From the NCBI RefSeq assembly GCF_035594125.1, contig NW_026973702.1:92501-156500 (forward strand): a stretch of 64,000 nucleotides of DNA, given 5' to 3'. This document shows, piece after piece, positions 27,024-39,949 of this stretch; within the stretch, counting starts at the first letter, position 1, and each line of letters opens with the position of its first letter. A program made the position numbers and the translations under genes. This DNA comes from Scylla paramamosain (Eukaryota > Arthropoda > Malacostraca > Decapoda > Portunidae). The notes beneath the pieces were generated by a model. The model searched no databases, had not been told where the DNA came from, and saw only the letters and a list, made by a program, of their open reading frames with translations.

Positions 27024-28417
27024 ATGTTACTTTCCTGAGGTAAAACTCTTCTGAGCATTTTACATTCCAGCAGAGAGTTTCCTTCTTCTTCTTCTTCATT
27101 TTTTCATGTATCTTTATATAAGTTAATATTTTCTTACTTTTCCTTTTGTTATTTGAATTATTTCACTCCTTTCCTTTTTCTCTTATTTTTTTTCTACATT
27201 TTCATTTTTCATTCTACTTTTCCTTCCCTTGTATCATTTATTTACTAAGGATGAAGAACAATCATAGACGCGCCCTTTCATACAAGAAACCCAAGCTGTA
27301 CAGTTTGTTCTGGTGTGAATGTGAAAGGTCATTACTGCGTGACCCTTAACGACGTCTAGATGGCCCGCCGAGACTCCTCGTAGGAGCAGGACAGTTTGAT
27401 TCACTCGTAGTTCAGGAGGTTCGCCTTTGTAACGCCACTCGCTCGTTTTCTTTCCTTCGTCCAAATAACCCGTCTTTCAATTTCTATTCTCCTATCTTCT
27501 TGAATTTATGTCCTTTTATATGTTCTGTATTTTCATTATCAAGTGTCTGCCTGTTGTGTCCCCCTCTTTCTTTTCGTATGAGGAGCCACAGTCATTACAG
27601 GCCGTGATTTGCTCCTGACGCTGCGCACTTCTACTTTAAACGTCTCAGCACGCTGGAATGACGACACCAAAACATGCAAATGCTGCCTCGCCTCGCCTTG
27701 CTTCTGACTCTCGCCGAGCTCCCTTAACAGTCCCTCTGGCACTTTTGTCTCCTCGCACACAGGAGGCGGCAATTCGCTGGCCTTTTCCCTTCCTTTATTG
27801 GCCTGGGTGTATCTGTGTAAATCTTGAAAACGGAGTGATGTAGATGCGAGGGTCACCAGGTGTGTCTCGCCTGGGGAGGGTCCCCAGCACCCTGCCTCCA
27901 TCGCTCTTCACCCTCTCTTGCTGCGGCCCAAAGCTGCTTCACTCGAGCACCTGACAGCCCCTCGCACCGCCCCTCGCCTTTTCTAACAACTGCACTGCTA
28001 CGGAATTTCAAAGCTACGTGATTTCTTTTCTGGAAACACGCGACGCTGCACCTTCTGTGTGAAGTGTCCTGTGTGTGCGTCGCTTGTTACTCTCCGCCAC
28101 CACCACCACGACTTTATATCACTCCTGGCCAAATAGAGCAGTCTGCATTTCATTCCTCAACCCCTTTTATTCCTCGATTTGATAGACGGAATCTGAGAAT
28201 ACCTTATTTCTTTTCATCTCATTTTGATTTCGCTCTCTCCTCCATGTATTCAGTTCTTGGATGCATGGAAAACTACGCGGTTCCTTTGCCTCGGAAGTCT
28301 GATTGTACGCACACACATTCTCCCTCCCTTCGCTGAGTCGCTTCCATGTAAGATCCAATACCGCCTGTTATCCTGTTAGCGCGGCAGCGTCTTAAGGGGC
28401 TCGAGCTGGATTTTTCC

Positions 28418-28420
<3 letters not shown>
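27022..28420. other. Unique region, no recognised gene
   Basis: 27540-27960 is GC-richer with a 120-codon minus-strand frame of no known family. Nothing else supports a gene. Confidence 0.45.
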
Positions 28421-29204
<784 letters not shown>

Positions 29205-29425
29205 CGCTAGGTGTGGTCACAGCGAATTATTCGTCTCCATCTTACTCTGTCTGTTGCGTCTTCAGTTATATTCATCATCCGCTTGTCTTCCTTCAGTGCA
29301 TCCAATAAATTTCTCTTTGGTCTTCCCTCAGCTTAGTTGGTTTATAACCAGCACCCTCCTCCCCAGGTCTCTCCTCTGCACACCAGCCACTCTCAATCTC
29401 GTCTCTCTACTCTTGCCCTAATTGA
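29205..29425 (-). mobile_element. LINE fragment, RT C-terminal block
   Basis: The minus strand retains, across frames, phrases such as RLRVAGVQRRD, RKTSG (from a KRMM block) and TQQTE-DGDE, corresponding to the DxVRWRRxIRCxD ending of non-LTR RT proteins. Heavily mutated. Confidence 0.45.
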
Positions 29426-30694
29426 CGCACGGGCACGGGTTCTATGAACATTATACATGGAGGTATTTTAAGCGTGTTTTCTTACATAACAATAACGACA
29501 GAGTAACTTTTAATTGATATTTCATAATAAGCTTCCTCTTCAAATAGAATTATCTGCCGATAACTTTTCATAGAGCGGGAATATTTGAAGTTCCCTTGAT
29601 TATCTCGTGGATTATCAACCATTCTGCGCTGAGTGGTGTTGCTTTTGTCCGCAAATTAGGTCTCATTGCTGTGAAAACGTGAAGCAGATAAACCCAGCTC
29701 TCCTAGTAATATAGATTATTCCATGTAACCTCGCATAATCCCGTGTTATCCACCTTAATGTATCGTGATGTTTTGGTCTTGCCTCTGCCCTGATCCGCCT
29801 CGCCTCAGTATGTCACTGTACAGATGGGAACAGCTGGTGTAAGCCTCCCCTTGCAAAACAATTCATATTTCAAAGATCAAAACGTTAACAGCATAATATA
29901 GCTGATTTGTACACATGAAGGACTATATAATAGCAAAGGTGTTACCCTCAGACTATTACCTTCATAACCCCTTGAACACACAACACAACCCCAGCGGCCC
30001 ATTAATGTGGCGTGACAAAACTCCTATACATAAAGGGATAACAGATACATCACCCTAGACCAATATTTCCACAACTACTTAAAGCCACCAAACAACTCTT
30101 GCGGTCCACTCATGCAGCATAAACAAAACCCTTATAGCATTATATAATATATTACAGAATGCTACACATTAGGAGACAACAAATACATCACCATTACACC
30201 AATATCCCCACGATTTCTCAATACCACCGGCAACGCAGCCGTCCACTGAAGCGACCATAGCAGAAGCCTTGCACTCCATTCCACCCACAATTTTGGCAGA
30301 GGTACTATCTGCTCCGCCACGCTGGCTGAGTATTCCCGCCTTGATGTGAGGAAAGGAACAGGTAAAAATGGGCGCATGCTGGAAATGTGGAAATGTTGAT
30401 GAGTTGGCGGGCCTTCACAGGGTCCTGATAACACTGGTGTAAAAGGAAGGGCAAAATTGCACCCCACGTGACCACGCCTGTTTTGACACGCCGCGCTGGG
30501 AGGACTCAGGGACGAGCCGCTGTGGCGTTATGGAGCCTGGCCCCCTTCATTGCCGGCACCTGTGATTGTGTCTCCATCACACATACACACACATACACAG
30601 GCGGCAGAATAACATTGGTGCATCAGTTGAAGGGAGGAAGGAGCGCCGCGGGACATGCCACTCGAGCACTCCTCTGATATTAATGTTATTATGG

Positions 30695-30695
<1 letters not shown>
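29426..30695. other. Unique region, no recognised gene
   Basis: A CpG-richer patch lies at 30460-30660. No family match. Confidence 0.45.
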
Positions 30696-31097
<402 letters not shown>

Positions 31098-31274
31098 CTT
31101 CTTTCATCCCATTAAGTACTCGCTCGACGGGAAAGACGTGGATTATAATAGCTAATAAAAGATCCCCTGAGCCGCCTCCAGCGTGTCTTGCTGCTCAGGC
31201 TAAGGAGAGACACAGTGGCCGCTGGACCTCGGAGTATTCAGACAGCCAAGAGGGTTAGTATTATTCATGTTAGG

Positions 31275-31358
31275 GTATGTCTCTTGTCTGTCTGTCTGCC
31301 TATCTGTCTCTTTTTTGTCTGTCTGTCTGTCTGTCTCTGTATTTACGTCTCATCTCCT

Positions 31359-31434
<76 letters not shown>

Positions 31435-31660
31435 ACCGTGCCTCCTTTTGTCAAACTCATAGATTCTTTCATTCAGCATGTTTATGTATCAAATCATCTG
31501 TTTATCTGTCTATCTATCTACCAATCTGTCTATTTATCTATCTATTTATCAATCTGTCTATCCATCTATCTATATACCTATCTATCTATCTATCTTTCTA
31601 TCCATCTATTTATCTATCTATTTTATCTACCTATCTACCTGGCTACCCATCCATCTGTTC
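31275..31660. repeat. (GTCT)n, (CT)n, (TATC)n microsatellites
   Basis: GTCT 31277-31337, CT 31360-31431, degenerate TATC 31498-31650. Confidence 0.92.
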
Positions 31661-31872
31661 CCCCCCCCGACCCACCTGCCTGCCTGCCTCAAGTAATAAC
31701 TAGTAGTAGTGTGCCAAGCAGTAACAAGGAGACTCCACTCCCCGCTGGGGCTCGCATCAACCCGAAGATAAAAGTAATAAACAGTAGTGTGTAATTTCTT
31801 AAAAAGCTTCAGCGTAACAGGTGGGAGTGGAAAGACAATTAAGGAAGAAGGATAGATCTCATGGTGGCCATC

Positions 31873-31875
<3 letters not shown>

Positions 31876-31969
<94 letters not shown>

Positions 31970-32046
31970 GTTTGTTTGTCTTGTGGTGAAATGTTTAACT
32001 CGTTAGTGACATAAAATTGACATTGATGCAAATAGAAAAAATAATA

Positions 32047-32138
<92 letters not shown>
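31876..32138. repeat. (GT)n and (AG)n microsatellites
   Basis: GT 31876-31967 and AG 32051-32138. Confidence 0.95.
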
Positions 32139-32140
<2 letters not shown>

Positions 32141-32213
32141 TTATTTGCTGCACAATGTTTAATATATCTGCTGGTGCTTTTTTCTTTTTTCTTCTTCTCA
32201 GTGTTCTTCCATG

Positions 32214-32552
32214 AAAACATGAGATAATAAGGGAAGCTGCAAGAAGCCATCAGGCCTACACATGGCAGCCCCTGTATGAAATACACCTACCTATCTCTAC
32301 CTATCATCCCGATCCATAAATTTGTCTAATCTTCTTTTAAAGCTCCCTATTGACTCAACACTACAAGCCTGATTATTGAGGTTGTTCCATTCATATACCA
32401 CTCTATTTCAGAACTAATTCCTTCCTATCACTTTCTTGAACCTAAATTTTTCAAGTCTGAAACCGTTATTTCTTGTTATATCCTGATTATTGATCATAAG
32501 AATTTTGTTTACGTCCCCCTTGTTATAATCCCTAAACCACTTAAAGACTAGT
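32214..32552 (-). mobile_element. CR1-like LINE 3' end
   Basis: Its plus complement begins AATAAGGGAAGCTGCAAGAA and follows the 8518-9119 copy for about 330 bp with many substitutions. 5'-truncated near 32552. Confidence 0.8.
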
Positions 32553-32849
32553 AGTTTGTTTTTTGTTCCGTTCTTCATTGTTTTTCCTATGTGTCCCTTT
32601 GAAATCTATATAGACGCTCCCACAACATGCAGGTGAAAAAAAAAAAAAACTGCCGAAAATTCCATATCGTGTGTCCCCTTGATGACACCGTGCGAGCCTC
32701 AGCCGTGCGTGACGCAATTGTCTGTCCCAAAAACACGAGCTCGAAACAAACCAAGAAAAAAAAAAGGAAGGGATGAAAATAAAGTACTGCATCTAGGCGC
32801 TCTTATATTTCTTTTATTTTTCTTCGTAGTTCGTGAATTGTATTCTAAA

Positions 32850-33012
32850 ATGTTTCCATGTCTTCTTATTTCCACTGGTTGTGACAGCTCTAGTGGAAGT
32901 TGTTGGGATTTTTATGATTTTGCTGATAATCTAACAAATATTCAGCATCATCAGTGGAAAAAAAGATCCATGAGGACCAGGCTAATTATCTTTGTGACCT
33001 CTGAAAATACGG
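32850..33012. mobile_element. T1-family element fragment
   Basis: GTGACAGCTCTAGTGGAAGT...GGACCAGGCTAATTATCTTTGTGACCTCTGAAAATACG parallels the interior and right half of the 15.4 kb T1 copy. Confidence 0.45.
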
Positions 33013-33020
33013 CACCCCCC

Positions 33021-33023
<3 letters not shown>

Positions 33024-33098
<75 letters not shown>
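33024..33098. repeat. (CT)n microsatellite
   Basis: About 37 units. Confidence 0.95.
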
Positions 33099-33100
<2 letters not shown>

Positions 33101-33366
33101 GCCCTCCCACCCTCCAACCTATCCTCCCTCCCTGCCTTCCCTCCCTCCCTCCCAACGCCCACACTCGTCCCTTTGTCCGCGGCTGGTTTCCCCTATTGAC
33201 AAATTTCCCAAGAGCTGAGTGGTTCTTTCGTATTTCCACATCCTCCAATCAAGAGTTAACGTGGCTTCCTGGTCAGCCAATGAGAATAGCAGTCCGCCTT
33301 GCCAGGATATTAGTGAGGCTTCCTTTTTAATCAATAAAGAAAGTAGCATCTCTTAAAAAGAAATAA

Positions 33367-33369
<3 letters not shown>

Positions 33370-33456
<87 letters not shown>
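33370..33456. repeat. (TA)n microsatellite
   Basis: About 43 units. Confidence 0.95.
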
Positions 33457-33457
<1 letters not shown>

Positions 33458-33965
33458 TACGTGCTCTCTACTTTTTCACTCCCTCTTTTTTTACTCAGAA
33501 AGTAAGTAAGAAGATCAAGTTAGGTAGCTCAGGAAGCCTCGGGGGTAAGCTTGTTATGCAGCTGTTCCTTATTGTTTGAAATTAAATGTCCTTCCTCCGA
33601 CTATTTGAATGTAGCCTATAGGGAGAAATACTTAGTTACGGAAGGTAGGGCTTGGCACCTCAGTGGGGTTGTTGTCTTTCTTTTATCTCCCTTTGCCAGA
33701 GCCCCTCTTACATCCAAAAGGGTATAAAGTGAGTTACATAGCGCGCTATTAGTAAAAGTGACAGAATAACGGGTGATTGTAACAGAAAACTGAGGATAAA
33801 GATTAAGATGACTCATGAATATGCACCATTCATAAATTTGCATGTTTCTCTACATAGATTAATCCGAAAAGCAAGAGATGAAAAATGGAATCTAACTTTC
33901 TTTTTTCAAAGTATTGGATTATGCATCAATTAAAGTGTGTCACGACCTACACTGGTTTTATTCAA

Positions 33966-33967
<2 letters not shown>
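33457..33967. other. Unique DNA with a LINE-A 3'UTR scrap at 33650-33712
   Basis: TTGGCACCTCAGTGGGGTTG...TTTGCCAGAGCCCCTCTTAC matches the LINE-A 3'UTR in plus orientation. The remainder is unrecognised. Confidence 0.5.

Positions 33968-34039
<72 letters not shown>
33968..34039. repeat. (CT)n microsatellite
   Basis: About 35 units. Confidence 0.95.
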
Positions 34040-34040
<1 letters not shown>

Positions 34041-34370
34041 GCGACATATGACATCACTGTTGCATCACATTAAGCCAGTCGGAAAATCAGTCTTTGTTAG
34101 GCCAAGTCGAAGGAATGGCGGAGAACGATCACTAGTTGAAGTCACCAGTCACTCAAAGAAAAGAAGTAAAATCGGTGATCTTTCTCTATCCATCATTGCC
34201 TCCGTCTTCCTCCTGCCTTTTGCCCGACGACTGGGTGGCAGCATTCAAGAATAGCACGCTGGAGTACCGCGGTGAAGCTCGCCATGCTCAGTGATACATG
34301 ACAAGACAAGACCAAAGGCAAGAGGTTTTTGATAAAGACGAGGCTGCAACGAAGACAGCGAGACTGATGA

Positions 34371-34409
<39 letters not shown>

Positions 34410-34940
34410 GACTAACTTAAATCAGTGTGCTCTCTGTGAAGGGGAGGACTGTGTGTATGTATGTGCGTATGTCAAGACTACTTATAACTGACGTGCTGCC
34501 TCTAAAGGGAAGTAGTGTCGCTACTATGTTGGTGAAACCTCCACTCACCGCCTGGCAGCTTACCTCTACACAGTCATCAGTCCTCAGGTGTAATAATACT
34601 TTAAGTCCCCCCATTCCAGTTACCCATAAATCCACAAACCCACCAGTCCTTCAGTCCACCAACCTACCAATACCCAGTCTAACACAAAAGTTCACTAATC
34701 CAGCCCAGCCCCAGTGATCCACCATCCCACAGACACATCAGCCCACTGCCCACCAAGACACCACGCCGCCAGCAAACCACAACCCTGCCCACTAGACTCT
34801 CAAGCTAAGCCACACCCCAGTCCGTCATCCCTGCCAGTCTCGTCTACCATCCACTGAGCCGCCAGCACAGATCATCCCCGCCCGCTAGACCCTTTGTTAG
34901 CTTCGTTATTATGATTCTGTGCTAGAGGTCCTGGCTGCGT
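34040..34940. other. Unique region, CCA-rich towards the end
   Basis: (GT)n at 34374-34407. 34600-34870 is a degenerate CCCACCAGTCC-like sequence. No gene. Confidence 0.5.
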
Positions 34941-35066
34941 TAGTGGCAGTAGTAGTACTGGTAGTGGTGGTGGTGGTGGTGGTGATAGTAGTAGTGAAGG
35001 TAGCGGTAATGATGGTGGTGACGGTGGTAATTGAGATACACGTAGTGGCAGTGGCATTAATAAAAC

Positions 35067-35115
<49 letters not shown>

Positions 35116-35122
35116 GATGGTG

Positions 35123-35188
<66 letters not shown>

Positions 35189-35440
35189 ATAGTAATAGTA
35201 ATAGTAATAGTACTAGTAGTAGTAGCAGTAGTGGTGGTGGTGGTAGTAGTAGTTGTAGTAGTAGTAATATTAGTAGTAGTAGTAGTAGTAGTAGTAGCAA
35301 TAGTAGTAGTAGTAGTTCTTGTTGTTGTTGTTATTGTTTTAGCGGCAGCAGCAGCAGAAGCAGTACGGTGGTGGTTGTAGTAGTAGTAGCAGCAGTAGTA
35401 GCAGTAGTAACAGTAACAGTAGTAGGAGTGATAGTGACAT
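34941..35440. repeat. (AGT)n/(GGT)n microsatellite
   Basis: Nearly 500 bp of AGT, GGT, AAT and AGC triplets. Both strands are open by composition. Confidence 0.94.
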
Positions 35441-35769
35441 CTGACGCACGAGAAGGGAGTACTGACAGGGACACCTCTGTACCTCCTCTATTTTCTTCCC
35501 AGTAAGATGACGCGACCACTGAGACGGGACCCGTGCCTGACCGGGGCACCGTACGCAGCGGTGGAATGACCTGCGTAAGGCGCGTGTGGGTGGTGGGGAG
35601 TGGGCGGGGCTGCATGTGTTTGGGGGAGACTGCTAAGGCGGGGTGCTACGTGGATGAGCGGGTGAGTGGGTAGACAGTGTGTGTGTGTGTGTGTGTGTGT
35701 GTGTAGGAGATCGGGCTGGAGTTTAATGGGTGGTTGGGTGGTTAGGTCGGTTGAGTGAGTCGATGGATG

Positions 35770-35808
<39 letters not shown>

Positions 35809-35889
35809 CTTGAAGCTGTACCTGTATCACTAAAACTCTCGCGACTACCAGTGACATCGCATTTCTTTCGATTATAATAAAACTTAAAC

Positions 35890-35929
<40 letters not shown>

Positions 35930-36933
35930 CAGGAAAATTTTTCCTTCTTGCCTTATATCCTATTAATCAGTAATTAATATGTACAAACACAAGCCTTAGT
36001 TTGTACTCACAAGGACAAAACCACTGCTGCCGTTGGGGTATTGTTGTGTTCGGCGAGGGTGTGAGGGAGGCGCGGGTGGTGTTTGCGAGGGGCGGTGTGG
36101 CGCGCGTCAGAGGCTCGCTCCCCTGGTGCCCGTCTCAACCCGAGAGCTCCAACTGTCCCGCCTGAAGCTGGAAGCTGCCGCCAGTGTGGACTGAGACTGA
36201 GGCTCGTATTATTTCTCTTATATAGTCACCTGTTGCTAAGGTTGCCACATCTCGCTTCATTCTCCACTCTGGGAAGAGTTTGCGAGTCACTCCCCTCTTG
36301 GAGGGTGTGCGAATAGTATGGTAATTGAGGCGTTCACGCACCGGCAGGATGGTGATGAAAGGCCTCTCTTGCCCTGTGTCGAGCACCTGGTGGTGAGACG
36401 CATCACTCACCACCCCCGACTAGCCACGTGAGAGGTTCCACTCTCTTGCACGGTCCACATGAACGTTTGTGAGTGAAAGATTTTGTTGGCTTAATTTGTT
36501 ATCATAATAGAATATTGCCACAATCGTTGCCACATTACATTACATTAATATATACATTATGAATTGTGCCATCTATACAGTGGTTAAGAAATTAAGGGGC
36601 TGCAATTAAAGTGCAAATTTATAGAACACGACAAAAGATGTGCTGAATACAGGACCCTCAGGCTGACTACCTCACTGGAAGGAAGAGAAAGGTATACGCA
36701 AACACGAGGGATAGAGTGAATCTGTAATGATGGAGTGCACAGGGAGCCCTGCGTCCTGGCATAAGGGACGGGCACTATTAGAGATAGTAGGTGGATAAGC
36801 CAGCTGAAAGGTAAGTAGAGTCTACTTGTGGGAAGCCCTTACAACACTCAATTGAAAAATAACAGAAAATTAAATTACAAAAATAAACAAATATAACAGA
36901 TGAAATGCTATAAGCGCAGTAGATGGTAGGAAA

Positions 36934-36971
<38 letters not shown>

Positions 36972-37130
36972 CATCATCATCAGGTCGTTGCCGATTCCTT
37001 AAGATTAAGAATACGGCCTTCAGTGTTAATCTGGCGTCACCAAAGCAAGTAATAGCATCGGGTCATACGGCAAACAACTAACTTCTTGAATCATTTACCT
37101 GGCAGTGTCGCAGCTCCACGACCATTATTC
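35441..37130. other. Unique region with (GT)n, (AAT)n and a CpG-rich patch
   Basis: GT 35679-35704 and 35774-35807, AAT 35889-35927, GT 36935-36969. 36045-36200 is rich in CpG (GGCGCGGG, GTGGCGCGCG) and could be a promoter region. No coding match. Confidence 0.45.
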
Positions 37131-37134
37131 TGAA

Positions 37135-37400
37135 AGACTTCTGTGCCGCACCTCCACTACATTCAAAGGACCTAGTTTAAGTTACATGGGTTGTTAAGTT
37201 TTTTTTTTTTTTTTTTTAACGGCTCTAATGACAGATTATCATGATTTCTATTTTCCAAAGGTCTAGTTGAAGCTACATTGTTTTTGAAGGGTCTTTTTAC
37301 GGTTCTAGTGACAGATTAACAAGACTTCTACATTTAAAAGGCTCTAATTGAAGATAAGTGTTTTTTCTACGGTTCGAGTGACAGATTAATTCCACTTTCA
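37135..37400. mobile_element. T1-family element with internal tandem expansion
   Basis: Left end TATTCTGAAAGACTTCTGTG, then CCGCACCTCCACT. Three tandem copies follow of ACGGTTCTAGTGACAGATTA plus an ATTTCTAYWTT...TCTAGTTGAAG spacer (about 85 bp each). The right terminus is not clear. Confidence 0.6.
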
Positions 37401-37521
37401 CACATTTCGACTTTTAACTGTCCATGACCCGGCACCGTGTATGCTACACACGTGTGCCAAGTCTTTCTTAGAAAGCCTTGCTCACGCGGGGAAACCACCT
37501 TTCTCAGTGCACGTACCATAA

Positions 37522-38247
37522 AGGTAGGCGCACACTTGTTCGCATTGTACGGACGGCACGCATCGTACGCATCGGATTTTAGTATTCTTTACATTATTTC
37601 AAATGGGTCTGCGCGCATTTGACCGCGTCGTACGCATCGGACATCGGCAATGCCGACGAGGATCCCCGAAAGAGCATTCAATCCGATGCGTACGAACGAT
37701 GCGGATGGCCTCTACGGCATTTGCCGGCAAATGTGCGACCCCATCGTCAGTTGCAGCCAGAGCGCCGTCGCGGTCGGATGCAAACCTTCTTCGGTATTTA
37801 TTTTATTTTTTCTGTTTGCATAGCTATGCTTTGCTTATACATAATATATAATGTTATATTAACTCACTGACTGTTTTTAGATTTTTCTCCAAATTCCAGC
37901 CTTTTCCTGTTTATGTTGTGAATCCATGTTTTCCTTTTTTTAACTTCCTGTTCTTCTTCTTCTGCCAGCAAACAGCTAACCACTACAATTTCTTCCTCTT
38001 CACTATCACTGTTCAACATTTTCACAACTTTATACACTAGAAAAATATGGAGTATGTCCTTCCAGAGAGAGCTCAGCTTCACAACTGCGGGTGGTGAATG
38101 GTCCAATGCCGACAATATGCGCAGAAAATCCGATCCGTCCGATGCGTGCCGTCCGTACGATGCGGACCAATGTGCGCTGACCCCAAAAACAATCCGATGA
38201 GTACGATGCGTGCCGTCCGTACGATGCGAACAAGTGTGCGCCTACCT
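37522..38247 (-). mobile_element. PIF/Harbinger-like element, non-autonomous, 726 bp
   Basis: The terminal inverted repeats are about 55 bp with three or so mismatches (outer end AGGTAGGCGCACACTTGTTC), flanked by TAA on both sides (37519-37521 and 38248-38250). PIF/Harbinger elements make 3 bp TWA duplications. The subterminal regions repeat GTACGATGCG/CGATGCGTAC motifs many times. On the minus strand 38115-37864 encodes an acidic stretch (SDSEEEEIVV) and KKRKTWIHNINRKRLEFGE, which resembles the N-terminus of Harbinger transposases (RxYWVHPINxKRxxFGEF). The catalytic part is missing, so the element needs help from a full copy. Confidence 0.85.
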
Positions 38248-38250
38248 TAA

Positions 38251-38575
38251 GGGGCCCATACACGTTCAAAAAAAGCGTCAAAATTTTGCATCAAAATTTT
38301 GATATCAAAATTTTGATGCAAAATTTGAGTGTGTGTAGGACGTTTTGATGTCAAAAAAAGATTTGAAGCAAAATTTTGATTGATCAAATCTGTTTGATAT
38401 TTTTTGACGAGTCGTCAAATTTTTGATGCGTGTATGGGCTCCTGTCAAAATTTTGATCAAACTGTTTAGTTCGCAGGTGACTGACGAGGAGACAGGATCG
38501 TCATGTCTGCGAAGGAGGAGGCCGAAAAGAAATTTTTGATTTCTTTTCGATTTGATATAAATATTCTTCTTTGAT
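38251..38575 (+). mobile_element. Partial DNA transposon end with CAAAATTTTG palindrome array
   Basis: Begins GGGGCCCATACACG directly after the Harbinger target duplication. The inverse (CGTGTATGGGCTCC) occurs at 38429-38442. Five perfect CAAAATTTTG palindromes and several variants fill 38279-38456. A frame then starts at ATG 38503 ([16 protein letters not shown]), reminiscent of the start of Harbinger-associated MADF/Myb-like proteins, and is cut by (TA)n at 38579. The right end is not present. Confidence 0.5.
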
Positions 38576-38576
38576 T

Positions 38577-38853
<277 letters not shown>

Positions 38854-39858
38854 CCACTGTATTAAATAACACCCGAGTCATGTCACTATTTTTACAGTAC
38901 AGTTTACGTAAAGGTATTTTATTTGTGTGAAAATTTATAAAGTATTACCATCCGCAGTGACCAGCAAGTTTATCCAAGTGTATCTATAGTTGTTTGTGCC
39001 TGGCCAACCAACTGCATACTGTCAGTGATTGGGATGGATTATAGTTACTCCATGAAATCTGCTTATGAGTGAATCAAGTGCCAAATAGAATAAAAAAAAT
39101 AAAATAAGAAAAGAGATAGTTTGGCTTAACTTCACATTAATTAGCTCACTTACTTTATCCTTTCGCTCCTAACTGAGTACATTAAGTGGAACTAAGGACA
39201 CAAATGAGAAATTACTTTTCAGTCTTAAGCTTTAAATCAGGTTAATAACTGATAACAAAATGTGAGATAAGAAAACCCGTTTAGGACAATGTCCATGTGT
39301 ATTACTATATGGACACTCCAGAAGAGTGGGATGGCAAGTAGGGAACAAATAGGAGATATGATGTGGCATAAACTATAATGTATGGGAATGGATGCGCCTC
39401 CTGTTCACACTAGTTATAAACGTCCCACTTTGAGGTCCTGAGAAGGAAGCAAGACACTTATGATGATAATAATGATGAACACAGCTTCTCATTCTGCACA
39501 GCATCCAGTAAAAAGCACTATAATTTCTAGGCACGGTTATTGAATTATAAGTTTAGCTGTCAAACTCAAAATTTATTAGCAAAGGAAAGAACAATGTGGA
39601 AACTCATGAATGAAGACTTTTAAGCATGAAGAGAATCTTGTTAAGTTATAAAAAATATCTGTCAGGCATTAATACTTATATAATAATGTAAAATATTATA
39701 TATATGTATATATTACTTGAAATAACATTATAATGCACAATAAAACAAAATAAAGTTATGAATACTGGGGTTCCCTGAATACATTACTGATACAAAACAG
39801 GACTGCATGTAAACCATCAATTTACTTTCCTTATCATTCCTAGAAGTGCTGTTTTATA

Positions 39859-39949
<91 letters not shown>

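Noticed and set aside
34872..35380. Leu- and Val-rich frames of over 140 codons
   Set aside because: Translated AGT/GGT microsatellite.
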